Assembly (NCBI RefSeq): GCF_921293095.1
Contig: NC_060249.1
Location: forward strand, 80,673,907-80,737,906
DNA: 64,000 nucleotides
Origin: Ischnura elegans
Lineage: Eukaryota > Arthropoda > Insecta > Odonata > Coenagrionidae
Direction of reading: 5' to 3'
Numbering within the stretch: the stretch's first letter is position 1; the number at the start of each line of letters is the position of its first letter. Shown in pieces: positions 26,701 through 38,700 of this stretch. Position numbers and translations under genes: made by a program. The notes under the pieces are model-generated. The model was not told the DNA's origin. It did not search any database and saw only the letters and a program-made list of their open reading frames with translations.

Positions 26701-29700
26701 TGTATTCTTTTTTATCAACCATTGTGAAGTCAGACCTTATCTTATCACTCTTCTTCCATTAAACATGCCTCAAGTCCTTAGGGTTTCATAAAGCTTTGAA
26801 AGCAATGAACATGAGGCCCAACATAAAGAAAGATACCATCAAATGATATCTGGTTGAAGAATTGAACTGTATTTACTCGATATATCTATTGAAATTGGAG
26901 GAAGCAGTTTAAAAGTGTTAATAAAAAAACTGCCAGGGAAGAGTCTGATCTAGAGTGTAACACTTTACTTAGGAGAAACATGCACAGTAAGGAAAGAGAA
27001 TGAGAGAAGGCTGGAGGCTTTCAAGTTCAGTGTGGAGTAGAATGGAGAAAGTGAAGGGGATGGAGAGGACGAGGGACGATTAAGTGGAGATTAACTATAC
27101 TTGATATGGTGGGTAAGGAAACTTCTGGAGGAAATAAAGAGGATGTGGGCTGTTTGGATGGAGCAAGCTAACCAGCCATTTCCATATATAAGTTTGGAAA
27201 AGTGCTGATAACTTTTTACCTCTCTTTCTCTGGGGAGTCTCCCCATTGATCCTTAACTTTAACCCTTTCACTGCTGTGAATGTACCTGGTACGTTCGCAC
27301 CGCAGGCTGCTGTGAACGCGCCTTTTCTTCCTCCCTCCCTCATGTGAGGGGTAGGTTTCTGGAGAGTAGGTAGCAGTGAAAGGGTTAAGCTGTCCTTGAT
27401 TTTGGTTGAGAAAGAATGATATTGGAGAGAATTTGCAAAAACGAGGTCCTACACATGCTGGGTGAGGAGAGGAAATTAGTTAGAGGTGAGAAGACAGCAT
27501 GTACAAGGAGCACGTTCTGAGGGTCAATGAGATGCAGGAATCTAAGATAAGTGAAATACTTCTGGTTAATGCAAAAGAGGGACAAAGAGAAAAGTTACTA
27601 GGGTGGAATGAAGAATGATTAGTCAAATGCTGAGCTGAAGAAGAATTTGCGAACAGGTAGTGGCCGGAATGATGAGCAAGTAAATGGGTGTGTTATATCC
27701 CATGTAAACATGCCTTAACTGGAAGGTTAACTGCAATAAACTTTGCTTTGTCATAGCCTTAAATCTTTTTAGCCATTCATTATTATTAGTTGTGTCATTT
27801 TATGTTAGCTATGTTTCTCTCAAGTCCTCATTATTCAAGCTTAGTTGTTTAAGCATGTGAAATTATGCAATTGCATTTAAGCATTAAAAATATATATTTT
27901 ATCATTTTCAGTCCATTTCCAACTGTGGCTGAAGCCATTCAAGAGGAATTGGAACAATACAGATCATCAGAGGAAGAGGTTAAAATGCTTAAAGCATCAA
28001 TGGTAAGATTGTTTCATCCCCATTTCTTTCATTTTGTATACATGTAGCATTTTCACAGTTGTTTTAGAAGTGAAATACCATGGCATGATTCTTCTCACTC
28101 TGGATTAAAGGTCATCAGTATGGATAAAGAAAAATTGCAATCTTAATTTTTTTGCAAATGCAACATGCTGTCTATTTATGATGGATAGCAGTAAATTATA
28201 TTTCATAGAATATTTCCTCATTAAAGCTTAAGCAGCTTGGCATCTTTCAGCATATCATTTTTGTCACTTGTACAATATGTGCAACTTTCCAGTATTACTG
28301 TTGTAACCAGCTATTTTTGTATTTCAACCTGTTAACACGTTGCGTACGGCTGGCGAGAATTCTCGTCATTGTCTTCCCAAGCATTCCGGATGGATGACGA
28401 GAATTCTCGTCATTTATACACGTCAACATTAACAATTATATAACATGATATACATATTCTGTAGTAATTTTTCAGTTACTTTTGAAAAGGTAGTGTATTA
28501 TTGTAAAATTTAGCCATTTAACCATATTTTAACTTGAGGCCGTTCGTCCGTAATGTCAAGTAATGTAAATCTCAACAGCTGCACTCATATGCGTCTTCCC
28601 TCTTCTTTCGTCATTGATATTTTATTTATTGGGGTTCTTGGGGAACGCGACACTCTTGCCCCATAATTTTCGGGGAGTTTAGCCATATGGCCCGGGTTCA
28701 GATGGCAAACTTGGTCCTTATCTCTGTAGCCGCTCCTCCGAGATGCACTCTCAGTAAGTGGACCTATCTGCTCCGTCAGCATAAAAAATTATGACGAAAG
28801 GAACTGGGGGACTCAAAATGAAGCTCTCTTACTTATTTGTCGGACTTGGGCTATTTTGCTGTCCCGTTGTGCCTGGAGCAGTACGTGTTTCCTTGAGTCT
28901 CAGTGAAAAGTGAATTTGGTATTTGGTTTTTCTGCCACGAAGGTTTGTTCATATCTCTACTCTTACTGTAAGAAGCATTCACAAGAATATTCCATATAAT
29001 GGCATCGCTTAGGAAAGGCAGTGCTTTGCATTAAGAAGAAATTATGTTAGACCCGTTCGTAGATGATCTATCAGATGTACCATTGTACGATGAAGAGAGT
29101 GACAAGAGTGAAAGTGATTCTGATATTGTGGTCAACATGAAAACTAGAAAATCTATTCCTCTAGTGATCAGTGAAAGTGACTCCGATATGAGTGCATATG
29201 AAGACAATAATTTGGCAGGAAGTTCTACTACATGGGAAAAAATAGATTTAGAGAGAGACTTAGAGCAATTTTTGGGCCAACCTGGAGTGAAGCGATTACC
29301 TGAAAATTCCACTAGTATCCTAGATGTAGTCTCACTATTTGTTGGTAATGACTTTTTTGAAATTATGTGCTATCAAACCAATTTGTATTACTGTCAAAAT
29401 AAACATAAATATGTATAAAGAATCGCCAAAAACAGGGAGGTGGTCAAATATAACAGTAGTTTCGATGAAAAATTCTTTGCTACTTTGATTCTGCTGGGTC
29501 AAGTGAGGAAAGATACACTCAAGGAGTATTGGAGCACAGATCCTTTCATTGCAACCAAGGTATTTAGAGAACTACCGGCAAGAAATAGATTTTTGCAGGT
29601 ATAGAAAGCATGGCACTTCAGTGATAACGAAGAATTTTTAGATACTAATAGACTCTATAAAATAGGACCCTCTCTAGAATACCTAGTTGAAAATTTTCAG

Positions 29701-32700
29701 TCTGTGTATAAACCAAAGCAGGAGTTATCACTTGATGAAGCCATGATTCCTCGGATACCTCGGATCCAAATATCTGTGGATATTGCCCTTCATCGGATAC
29801 ATCGGATCCAAAGTCGCGGAAGACATCGGTCCTGGATCCAAAATTTTAAATAAAGCTTCAGTGAATGCCCCATAAGGGTGGAAAGAGTTCCGATTCTGTC
29901 GTTGAATGCGCCGTCGCATGCGATTCTGGTCCTACTCATGAACCGTTTTGTTTGAAGGGTCAGAGGTTATGCAGCAGAATTTCAGCCGTGGAAAATAAAA
30001 AAGGCAAAATACGACTGGCATATAGTGTGACTCTTCCCAAGAGATTGAATAATCATCGGGGAATCTCAGCGTTGCAGGATAATAACCTCATCAAAAATAA
30101 CTACGTTGCAGATTTCAGAAAATCACCCACGGCCGTCCATCAGCCCGTGCCTCTGTTGTTTTTTTTTGTTTCCGAGATCACACAGACCATAAATCATTGT
30201 CTTCTAAGTAAAATATCTAATTTCACGAGAACAATTGAAGTGTGTTTCATCCCTACCCCGTCTCACCAACTGGCCTACCTGCTTTAATTCTCCATTTCTC
30301 TACGACAAATGCTAGGTGAGTGACTTTCTGGGCCCGAAGATGTCTTGATAGCTTCGATAATTAGATGACATCCACGAGATTTAAAAAAGAATTAGACCAA
30401 ATCCGACGCATTCCTGACGATATATCTGTATATTTTTCAGCTCCAATTGATTGCCACTAAGTTTTCTGTTTACAATTAGACTATACTATTATGCAACATT
30501 ATCCAAACAGCACAATTTTCTAAGAAACAAGCACAGCATTAACCCCTCAAACAAGTGGAGACGGATTGGAAACGCCAACTGCATATATCACGTAGCTTGC
30601 CCGGCTTTGCTTTGAAGGCTACGACGTCACTGAAGCAAGATCTGTATGTCGGAAGATATGAACACAAGTCGGTATGTGATGAGAAAGTGAGAAAATTCAG
30701 GGGAAACGTGCGTGAGGAAAATTTGAATTCAGTCGATGGCAGTGGGGTAGCCAGGAATTTCGTAGGGGGGGTTCCAAAACCAGGGGGTAAAATTTTTAAA
30801 CAACACGGTACATAGTAGAGGCTTTCAAACTAATTTTAACACCCTTCATAATAAAAAAAACTTCATTTTTCATTGATATCTATTGTAAATTCATGATTTT
30901 TCAATATTTTGTTTCCTTTTATGAAGGAAAGTAATTGTGTTTTTATATTTCGGGGGGTCCGGACGAGCCAGACTTCCCCCTCTCGCTACACCATTGGTCA
31001 ATGGTTTATCCAAAGATTTTTCCTATTTTCGTTTCCAAACCCAAGCGTAACAGTTTAGGTCCTGAGCATGTAAAGATGTTAAAAAAAAACAACTTCAAAG
31101 CCTATAAAAATGATTTTCAATTTATGAAAATATTAAAATGTTTATGAAAATCTAAAAAGCATTCCTTTGATTGTATGTACCCAGAATTAACTTGAATAAT
31201 TACTCTGTCCAATAGCAGGAATTTGAAAATGCATTAGGATGCGAAAATATGCGATCCGAAAGATCCGGCTCCAAAAATCAAGGATCCGATCTGAATCCGG
31301 ATCTGAAAAAATCCTGGATCCGTCCATCCCTATTGATAATCAAAACTTATAATCCAGCTAAAATTGTAAAATATGGGTTATTAGTTTGAATGGTTTGTGA
31401 AAGTGATTCCGGTTACATTAGTAATTTGGAAATATATTCAGCCAAAGGAAAAAAAAATAGAACAAACCATCCTTTCTCTTTTACGGCCACATCTCAATCT
31501 TTGAAATCATATACATCAAGACAAATACTATAATAGTGTAAAAATAGCAGAACTACTCTTGGAGAATAAAGTAAGAGTTTGTGGAACCATAAAGCCCAAT
31601 CGGGGACTCCCTGTCACTTTGAAGAGTGAGGCAAAAACTTTGAAAAAGGGACGGAGCACGTTCTCTCATAAAGGTGAAGTGTTACTTGTGGTTTGGAAAG
31701 ACAAAAGAGAAGTGAGGGTGATTAGCACTATTCACAACTCTCGCATGGGTAATTCACAGATAAAAGATAGAGTCACAGGAGTGGCACTCAAAAAACCCAC
31801 ATGTATTTTGAAATACAATGAGTGTATGAAAGGAGTAGACATAGCAGATATGTACCTATCCTATCACTCCATAATGAGAAAAACAATGAAATGGTTGAAG
31901 AAAGTAGTACTGTGGCTCATAAATTGTGCTCTTTTCAATGCTTTTAGGGTTTATAAAACTCTAAACGTTTCAAGTAGCATTCGTTTCAATGGATTTTTGC
32001 TCCTGATCGCCAAAGAGTGGGCAGCGAGTAAAGAGTCAGTTGAGTCATTCTCGGAGTGAAGATGAGCCAACAGAATATGTCACTTCACAGAGATCACCCA
32101 CAACGCTTCTCTCGAGAGACCTTGGTAGACATCATCTCATCCCTATCGTTGGAAAAGGGAAGAAAAAATACCACACCAGAAGATGCAAAGTTTGTGCTTC
32201 GAGAAAAACTAGGAAAGGGACTACGTATGTGTGCTCAACTTGTAGTGTTCCACTCCACAAAGGAAATTTTTTTATGGAATATCACATGAAGAAGAAATGC
32301 TGAAATAATTTTTGAATACTATATTCAAAGTCACATTCAAAAATATTAATTTTTAAAAAAGTTATGGAATTTATTCTATGATTATGCACGTTCTAAGATT
32401 GAGGTTTAAAAATCTGCCGGAACAGAGGGTTAAAAGGCATTTAAATACCCCGGTACGCAACATGTTAAATAGCATATAGAAATAAATACCTGCAATTTTC
32501 CACAGTTATTATATTTATTACGACCTAGGTTTCAATGTTACTACATCATAACATTATTACCTAGGTTATAATTTTATAATCATTGAGGATTGCAAGTATT
32601 TATTTCAGTATGGGAAAATTCCTCTTCATCATGCTTGTATCTTCAGATTTTTTTGTTGATTAGCAGTTTACAATCGACCAAGTAACACACTCTGAAATGT

Positions 32701-35700
32701 TGAAGTGCTAAGGTGATTGATGCTGGTGTTGCCGAGGGATTTCAGAAAGAATCTGTGATGTCATCCTTGCCACAAAATAGACAATATTTTTCAAAAACAA
32801 AGACTTAAAGTTTTCTTCCCACAGTTCAATACTCTTTTCCAGGAAGGTCACATTTAAAGAAGCCTTGTCTGCCACTAAGCCCTGCCGACCTTTATATTTT
32901 CCCTACTTACTAAATGTACTAAAGAAGATATGCAGGGCCGTCGCGTGGGTGGGGCGACTGGGGCGGTTGCCCCGGGCGCCGCGGCCAGGGGGGCGCCGCT
33001 ACGGCAGGGAAAACGGGAATTTTGCGGTAGAATAAACGGGAATCTTGCGGCAGGGAAAACAAAAATTTTTACTACCAAAATTTTTAAAAAGTTGTTTTTA
33101 CAATAACAAAATTAACATTCTGCAATAATAACTAAAATATTCGTTATCTTAAGTCATTATCTTTTCAAAATTTAGTAATTGAATATGCGTGCTTTTCGTT
33201 TACGTTTTCTAAAGGGGCGCCCCTGCGCACCTACTCAATCACTGCAGTTGTGCGCCCCCTAACCGTAGCCGTAGTTGTGAAATGAGGAAATGTCACAGGA
33301 AAGACTAAATTTACTAGCCGTCTTATCTATTGAAAACGAACTGGCGAGAAAAATAGATTTTAAGGATCTGCTCATAAAATTTGCTCATGCAAAAGCCAGG
33401 CGAATGCCGTTCAGTGTTTAGCGCCTCTGTTTATTTCCTTTCAACATTAACATTCGTAGGTACATATGTATATTATCTTGGTTTGAATATTTTCAACAAT
33501 ACTGTACGTGGATTGTGAATAAATGTTAAAAACAAATATGTTAGTTATTTGGTGATTCGGGATTCCTGTATTCCTTGCCGCCGCATTGTGGGGGGGGGGG
33601 GGGCTTGACAGAATCGCCCCAGGCGTGGCCACACCACGCGACGGCCCTGAAGATATGTATTAGTGATTTTGAATAAATATTGTGTATGTTTTGTTAAATG
33701 TCATGGCAACAATGACTTGCCCCAAGCCATAACCATTGTTGTGTATCGTATCCCTTTGGTGTGCACGATGCCTAAGTTCATAAATGCCTGCAGTATGCTG
33801 ATAGTAGATTTAATAGCAATATTACAAAAATTTATGATGCATAAACAATGGAAAGTTTTTTGGAATAAATTTCATATGGAAAAAGCTGTGAATAATAAGA
33901 AAAATCAGCTTTTTATGAGCCCTCAAAAGGCAAAAGGTGGGAGTGCGATTGTGTGTGGCATTGGATGCTGCCAAGCTTCTGAAAGTGGTGGCTACGGTTC
34001 AGGACACAAGTGATTCATTCTCTCTGAGTGTGACTTATCTTGTTCACAAGGCTTAAAGTGAATTAAAATTCCTGCAATCCGGCCTTGTGTTAATCCGTCT
34101 CTTCCCATAATCCAGCGTTCCTGGCTTACAACTTCTCATTGGTAAAATAATTTCATCATTCTTCAGTGAAAGATTGTTCAAGGAATAGTAAACATTTTGT
34201 TGTGATTTGGTATGGGTATATGTTTATGTTCCATTCGTATCATATCTCTATGTAGTCTTGGTGATGCAACCCACTGTATTGGGAAAGAAGCTCATAATAA
34301 TGCTAGAACAGGTGAGCGATGACTTCCGACATTGCAGTAAAGGTCGACGAGGAAGCCTACATTTAATCCTAAATTAATATTATGCTAATCATTTTATCGA
34401 ATTGAATTTGTTTCCTGAACTAGTTCCAGTAAAATATCCTTTTAGGCTTGACTTGGTGGAAGTTTGACATATCCATGATAAAAATTACAAATGGTAATTT
34501 CCACACATTAATTCACAATTAAACTACTGACGCAACGTAATGATGGAAATTTTTTTTTCTTCTCGTTTGTGCCTGAATAATCATTTTAGCAATTTTAACA
34601 TTAATATTGTTATTACAAAAAGAGCTGCAAAAAGATTTTATGGAAAAATTTGAAATTGCCAATATGGTGACGGATGGATTTGATGGACGTTGTTATGTTT
34701 TATTTTGTACTGACTCACCTTTTTTAAAGTTAAGCATCCCCATGATTAAAACTTTGGCCTTCACTCATGCCCCACTTATTGCCTGTTTCCTGTTATTGGA
34801 TATCATTAATTTGTTCATGGAAACTGTTCCCCCTCCCACTCTCCTCAAGCCAATTACATATACCCATATACATACATTACTTCCTTCCTTGGCTTTGGAT
34901 ATAAATACTGAGAGAGTGCTTGTTGTATCCCCTTGAAAATGACATAATATGTTTGTAGAAACCATGGTCAGTAGTTGAGTTGTGAATTAAAGTGTGTAAA
35001 TTACCATTTGTAGTTTTTATCATGGATAAGTTCCAGTAATCCTTCCTTTTTTATAATCCAGTAATGTCAAAGTAGCATATGTGTTGGAGTATTGAAATCG
35101 AATTGTATTTTGGTAGTACATATTTATGTGTTGCTTATTTCTTCATTTTTGAAGTTTTAAATTGGGAAAAATGTTATGGAGTATGCGGATACAATAGTAT
35201 TTGATAAAAATAGAATAAGTAAATCTTTCCTATTGACTTGAATTTTCATGGCTTTTCCACTAAGTCCATTGAGGAGGAGGGACAGTATGGGTTTTTCGAG
35301 TGTTTATTGCCTTATAAAATCTTTAATCTTAAGTCACTACGCAACAATGTTTTGTGCTAATGGAATTAATTGAGATTATTCTCTTTTCGATTAGGGTTTG
35401 GATAATGAAAGTGATGCAGCCTTTTCAATGGTATCAGAGACTACTGCTAAGTTGACATCTGCTGTGAATTCACTACCTCAGTTAATGGAGAAAAAGAGAT
35501 TAATAGATATGCACACCACAATTGCCACAGGTAAAATTTTCAATTTCAAATCTTCAGTTAAAAATTATGAACATGTATAATTTGTATAGTAATCATACCT
35601 GCAGTATAAAATGATCATTGATGGAAGCCCATCATTGGAGTACATATATGGTTCATATTTCAAATAATTTTGGTATTTTTTGTAAGACTGCAACCCTTAT

Positions 35701-38700
35701 TAAATCCATTAAATTTTATTTAAAATGAATTAATTCCTTTGATTTCCATTGAATTTTATTAATTTTGATTACTATTAATGAGTCTTTAATAAACTTGTAC
35801 GAAGAACTTTGAATGCACATTGTTTTTCGTGACCGGATTAGACCTGTTTCAGATATATTTATGTATCACCCGCCATAAGAATTTCCTTATAACACTGCAA
35901 ACCAATTGTCTATTCAACATAAGTCACAGTGGTGGTAGCTTCATCCATTTGTTGTATTCATAAGATTTACTTTTGTAGTTGTATACATTATTTAAAAAAT
36001 TTTGCTTTGCGTCCTTTTTATTATAGCTATACTAAATCATATTAAAACGAGAAGGTTAGATACTTTCTTTGAATTCGAGGAGAAAATCATGAGCAAAGCA
36101 ACTCTAGATAAGAGCATTATGGAAATGCTTTCTGATACTGATGCAAGTACACCAGAAGACAAAATGAGACTGTTTCTTGTTTTTTACATTTGTGCTCCTT
36201 CAATATCAGAAGTAAGTATCACTAGTTAAATTATGCATGAATGTTTAATTTTTCAGTTATCTAATTATTAAATGATGTTATGATGTTGTGAAAGCATATT
36301 CTAGAGATTGGCAATCTTTCTTTATAGGCTGAATTTGATCGCTATGCTGCTGCTCTTCAAAATGCTGGCTGTGATCTTTCACCGCTGAACTACATTAAAA
36401 GATGGAAGTAAGTAATCTACAAATATATACTCTTGATTTAGAATTCTATGGTTACTGTGTTCTGTAATTTGCTGCGCTATACTTCATGGCAACTGTTGTT
36501 AATGGCTCATCCCTGATAGTTGAGAAATTTATATTTATCTTTGTAATTACATTTTTATCTGTTGTTACAAAAAAAATACTTGTGTCAAAATTTACCAAGA
36601 AAATATCAACCACCTTGACCTTAAAATAGACTATAATATTTGGAGCATAGTGGTTTTTCCAGTTTTGTTTTCAAGATATCCTGAACCTGCAGTAGAAGGT
36701 GTTGTGGAGGCAATGAGCTCCTATAATGCCACTGGCTAGTGAAAAAATTCACATGAAGCACTTTCAGTGATAGTGAAGCTAAAATTATCATACCAGTTTT
36801 TCTGTATTTTGGTAATGATAGGGTGTAGTAGGCTAGCTGTGTGGTAACTGCAAGGCCTTTTTTTACACACACTGGCAAAGATGGTGCCATTGCTGGCTCT
36901 AATGTGAGTACTAGCTGTATACCACTATCACACTCACCAACATTGCCACTGCTGGTAGCCAGTTAGATTTCCAACTTGATTTATTTGAGGTTGTACATAA
37001 ATATGGAACCTCTTCTAAGACACAATGTGTGACAATATGTCCATTTAAAAATATTGAAACCAATAGCCTGTGCTGACTTTGACCTCTGACTTGCCAAGTT
37101 CGTTGCCTGCTGCAATTGCTGGTACAATTACCAGCAACAGTGCTGAACAGGCCACAGAGTAAAAGTTTATATTAATTTACATTGCATCCTGCATTGTTGC
37201 CAGCACTGGTTTTGTTGGTGCATGTGAAAATGGCCTAATGATACTGCTATTTGCTTAAGGGTTATCCATTACATATTAGGAAATATGTAATCATTGATGG
37301 TGCCGTTTAGAGTCAAAAGATCTGGAGGAAAATTGTGTTCAAAATTGTAGCAAGAAAACAATGAATTTTAGTTGGGTGGTGCCCCTCATGCCTTCTCTAA
37401 CTTAATAGAACTATGTGATGAACTTGTATAATTGTGAGGATTCATTTCAGAGCATACACCAAAATGGCTGCTACACAAAATCAATATGTTGGAGCTGGTA
37501 CCAAGACTGTAAGCATGTTTTCCAAACTCATGAGTCAAGGGTCGTCATTTGTGATGGAAGGAGTGAAAAATCTTGTTCTTAAAAAACATGTAAGTGGAGT
37601 CATCAGCTTTTAACCCTTTCACTAATTGAATGTATCCCCTATGCTTTCTCTCCTGGGCTCTGAATTTCTCTTTTATACATGCTACTTCTTATGATCTTAC
37701 TTCTCTTCTGTTGCAAAAGCCTGTCAATAGACTGACAGTGATTATAGATAAGTTTATGAATGTATTTATACCCATGAATTGGAATGTGTACTATTTGTTA
37801 CACTTTTCAAGATGTTAATCTATGAAAGAATTACCTCCTTTTAACTTGCTACCTTTAATGTATGGAATCATTTTCCATTCATTTGATAATCTATTTTGAG
37901 TATTGAGTCATGGAGCATTCTTAAGTATGCCTTTTTGGAATAGCGGTACTTATAACTGTGGGAGTTTTTTTTTTTGTTTTTGAATGCTAGGCCAAGGATT
38001 ATTGGTTCTTAGCCCAACTGATAATATTCATATTTCTCAATGTATGGAATTGATTTTAATGCAAAATTAAGGTGCTTTAGACTACAATGAGTATGAATAT
38101 CATAATCATTTGTAATTCAGGAAATACCTCTGAACAAATTAGAATTAGTATAATTGTGTGTTACAACTCAGTGAATGAGAAAGATTAATTCTTTGACTTA
38201 TTTTTGAAAAGGCAATTTGTAATCTAATTGAATTTCATTGATGATGTGAAAGAACAATGTATAGAAGCCTAACAAAATGTGTGGGTATACTTGATGGTAA
38301 TACATTAAATATAATTTATGGATCAGATAGAGGGCAGAATTAATAAATTTTCAAATGGAATAAAATACTGTGGAATGGAATGAATTACTACAAAACTATA
38401 GCAAACATGCCACTAATTGTTCACATTCTCATTGTTCATCCTAAACTTGCTGTGATCCTACCTTAATACAATTTGAAATAAATCCCCAAAAAACCTAGTG
38501 AAACTAAAATCAATTCCAATTAATATCATTGCAGGATTTGCCAGTGACCAGAATTGTTGATGAGCTGATGGAAATGAAATCAACTCAAGAAACAGAAGAT
38601 TATAGATATTTTGATCCAAGGCAACCTAAAGCTGTGGACAGCTCGCAAATTCCCAAAAATCGTTCACCATTCCAGGAGGCTATTGTGTTCATTGTTGGTG

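Larger units (their letters stand above)
29044..32303 (+). pseudogene. piggyBac transposase pseudogene
   Basis: N-terminal half 29044-29749: an acidic head, then LILLGQVRKDTLKEYWSTDP, RDRFLQ-like RNRFLQV, and a LDEAMIP block, all typical of the piggyBac transposase family (DDE_Tnp_1_7). In-frame stops occur at 29416-29418 and 29602-29604. After LDEAMIP the reading is lost in ~1.6 kb of unrelated DNA. It resumes at about 31331 with TYNPAKIVKYG, followed by stops and a frameshift. A long open piece (31559-32059) includes VRVCGTIKPNRGLPVTLK and KGVDIADMYLSYHSIMRKT, the region of the last catalytic aspartate. A final frame (32040-32303) carries the cysteine-rich C-terminal domain (CKVCASRKTRKGTTYVCSTC). 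It cannot encode an active enzyme. Confidence 0.9.
28336..32464 (+). mobile_element. piggyBac element, decayed, in SCFD1 intron 8
   Basis: TTAA duplications at 28332-28335 and 32465-32468 bound a 4129-bp element. Left end CACGTTGCGTACGG, right end reading CATGTTGCGTACCGG on the other strand. Just inside the left end, the palindrome CGAGAATTCTCGTCATT occurs twice (28354-28370 and 28398-28414), probably transposase-binding repeats. The element contains a broken transposase gene in the same orientation as SCFD1. It is interrupted by a foreign segment at about 29750-31330, which itself holds a hAT-like MITE. Confidence 0.9.

Noticed and set aside
29865..30287. Open frame of 140 codons inside the inserted segment
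   Set aside because: No recognised motif; kept only as a description of the foreign segment.
36820..37240. Possible MITE in SCFD1 intron 11
   Set aside because: The ends AGGCCTTTTTTTACAC and AGGCCATTTTCACATG (opposite strand) are loosely alike and the interior has CTGGCAA/TTGCCAG repeats, but no target duplication could be found.
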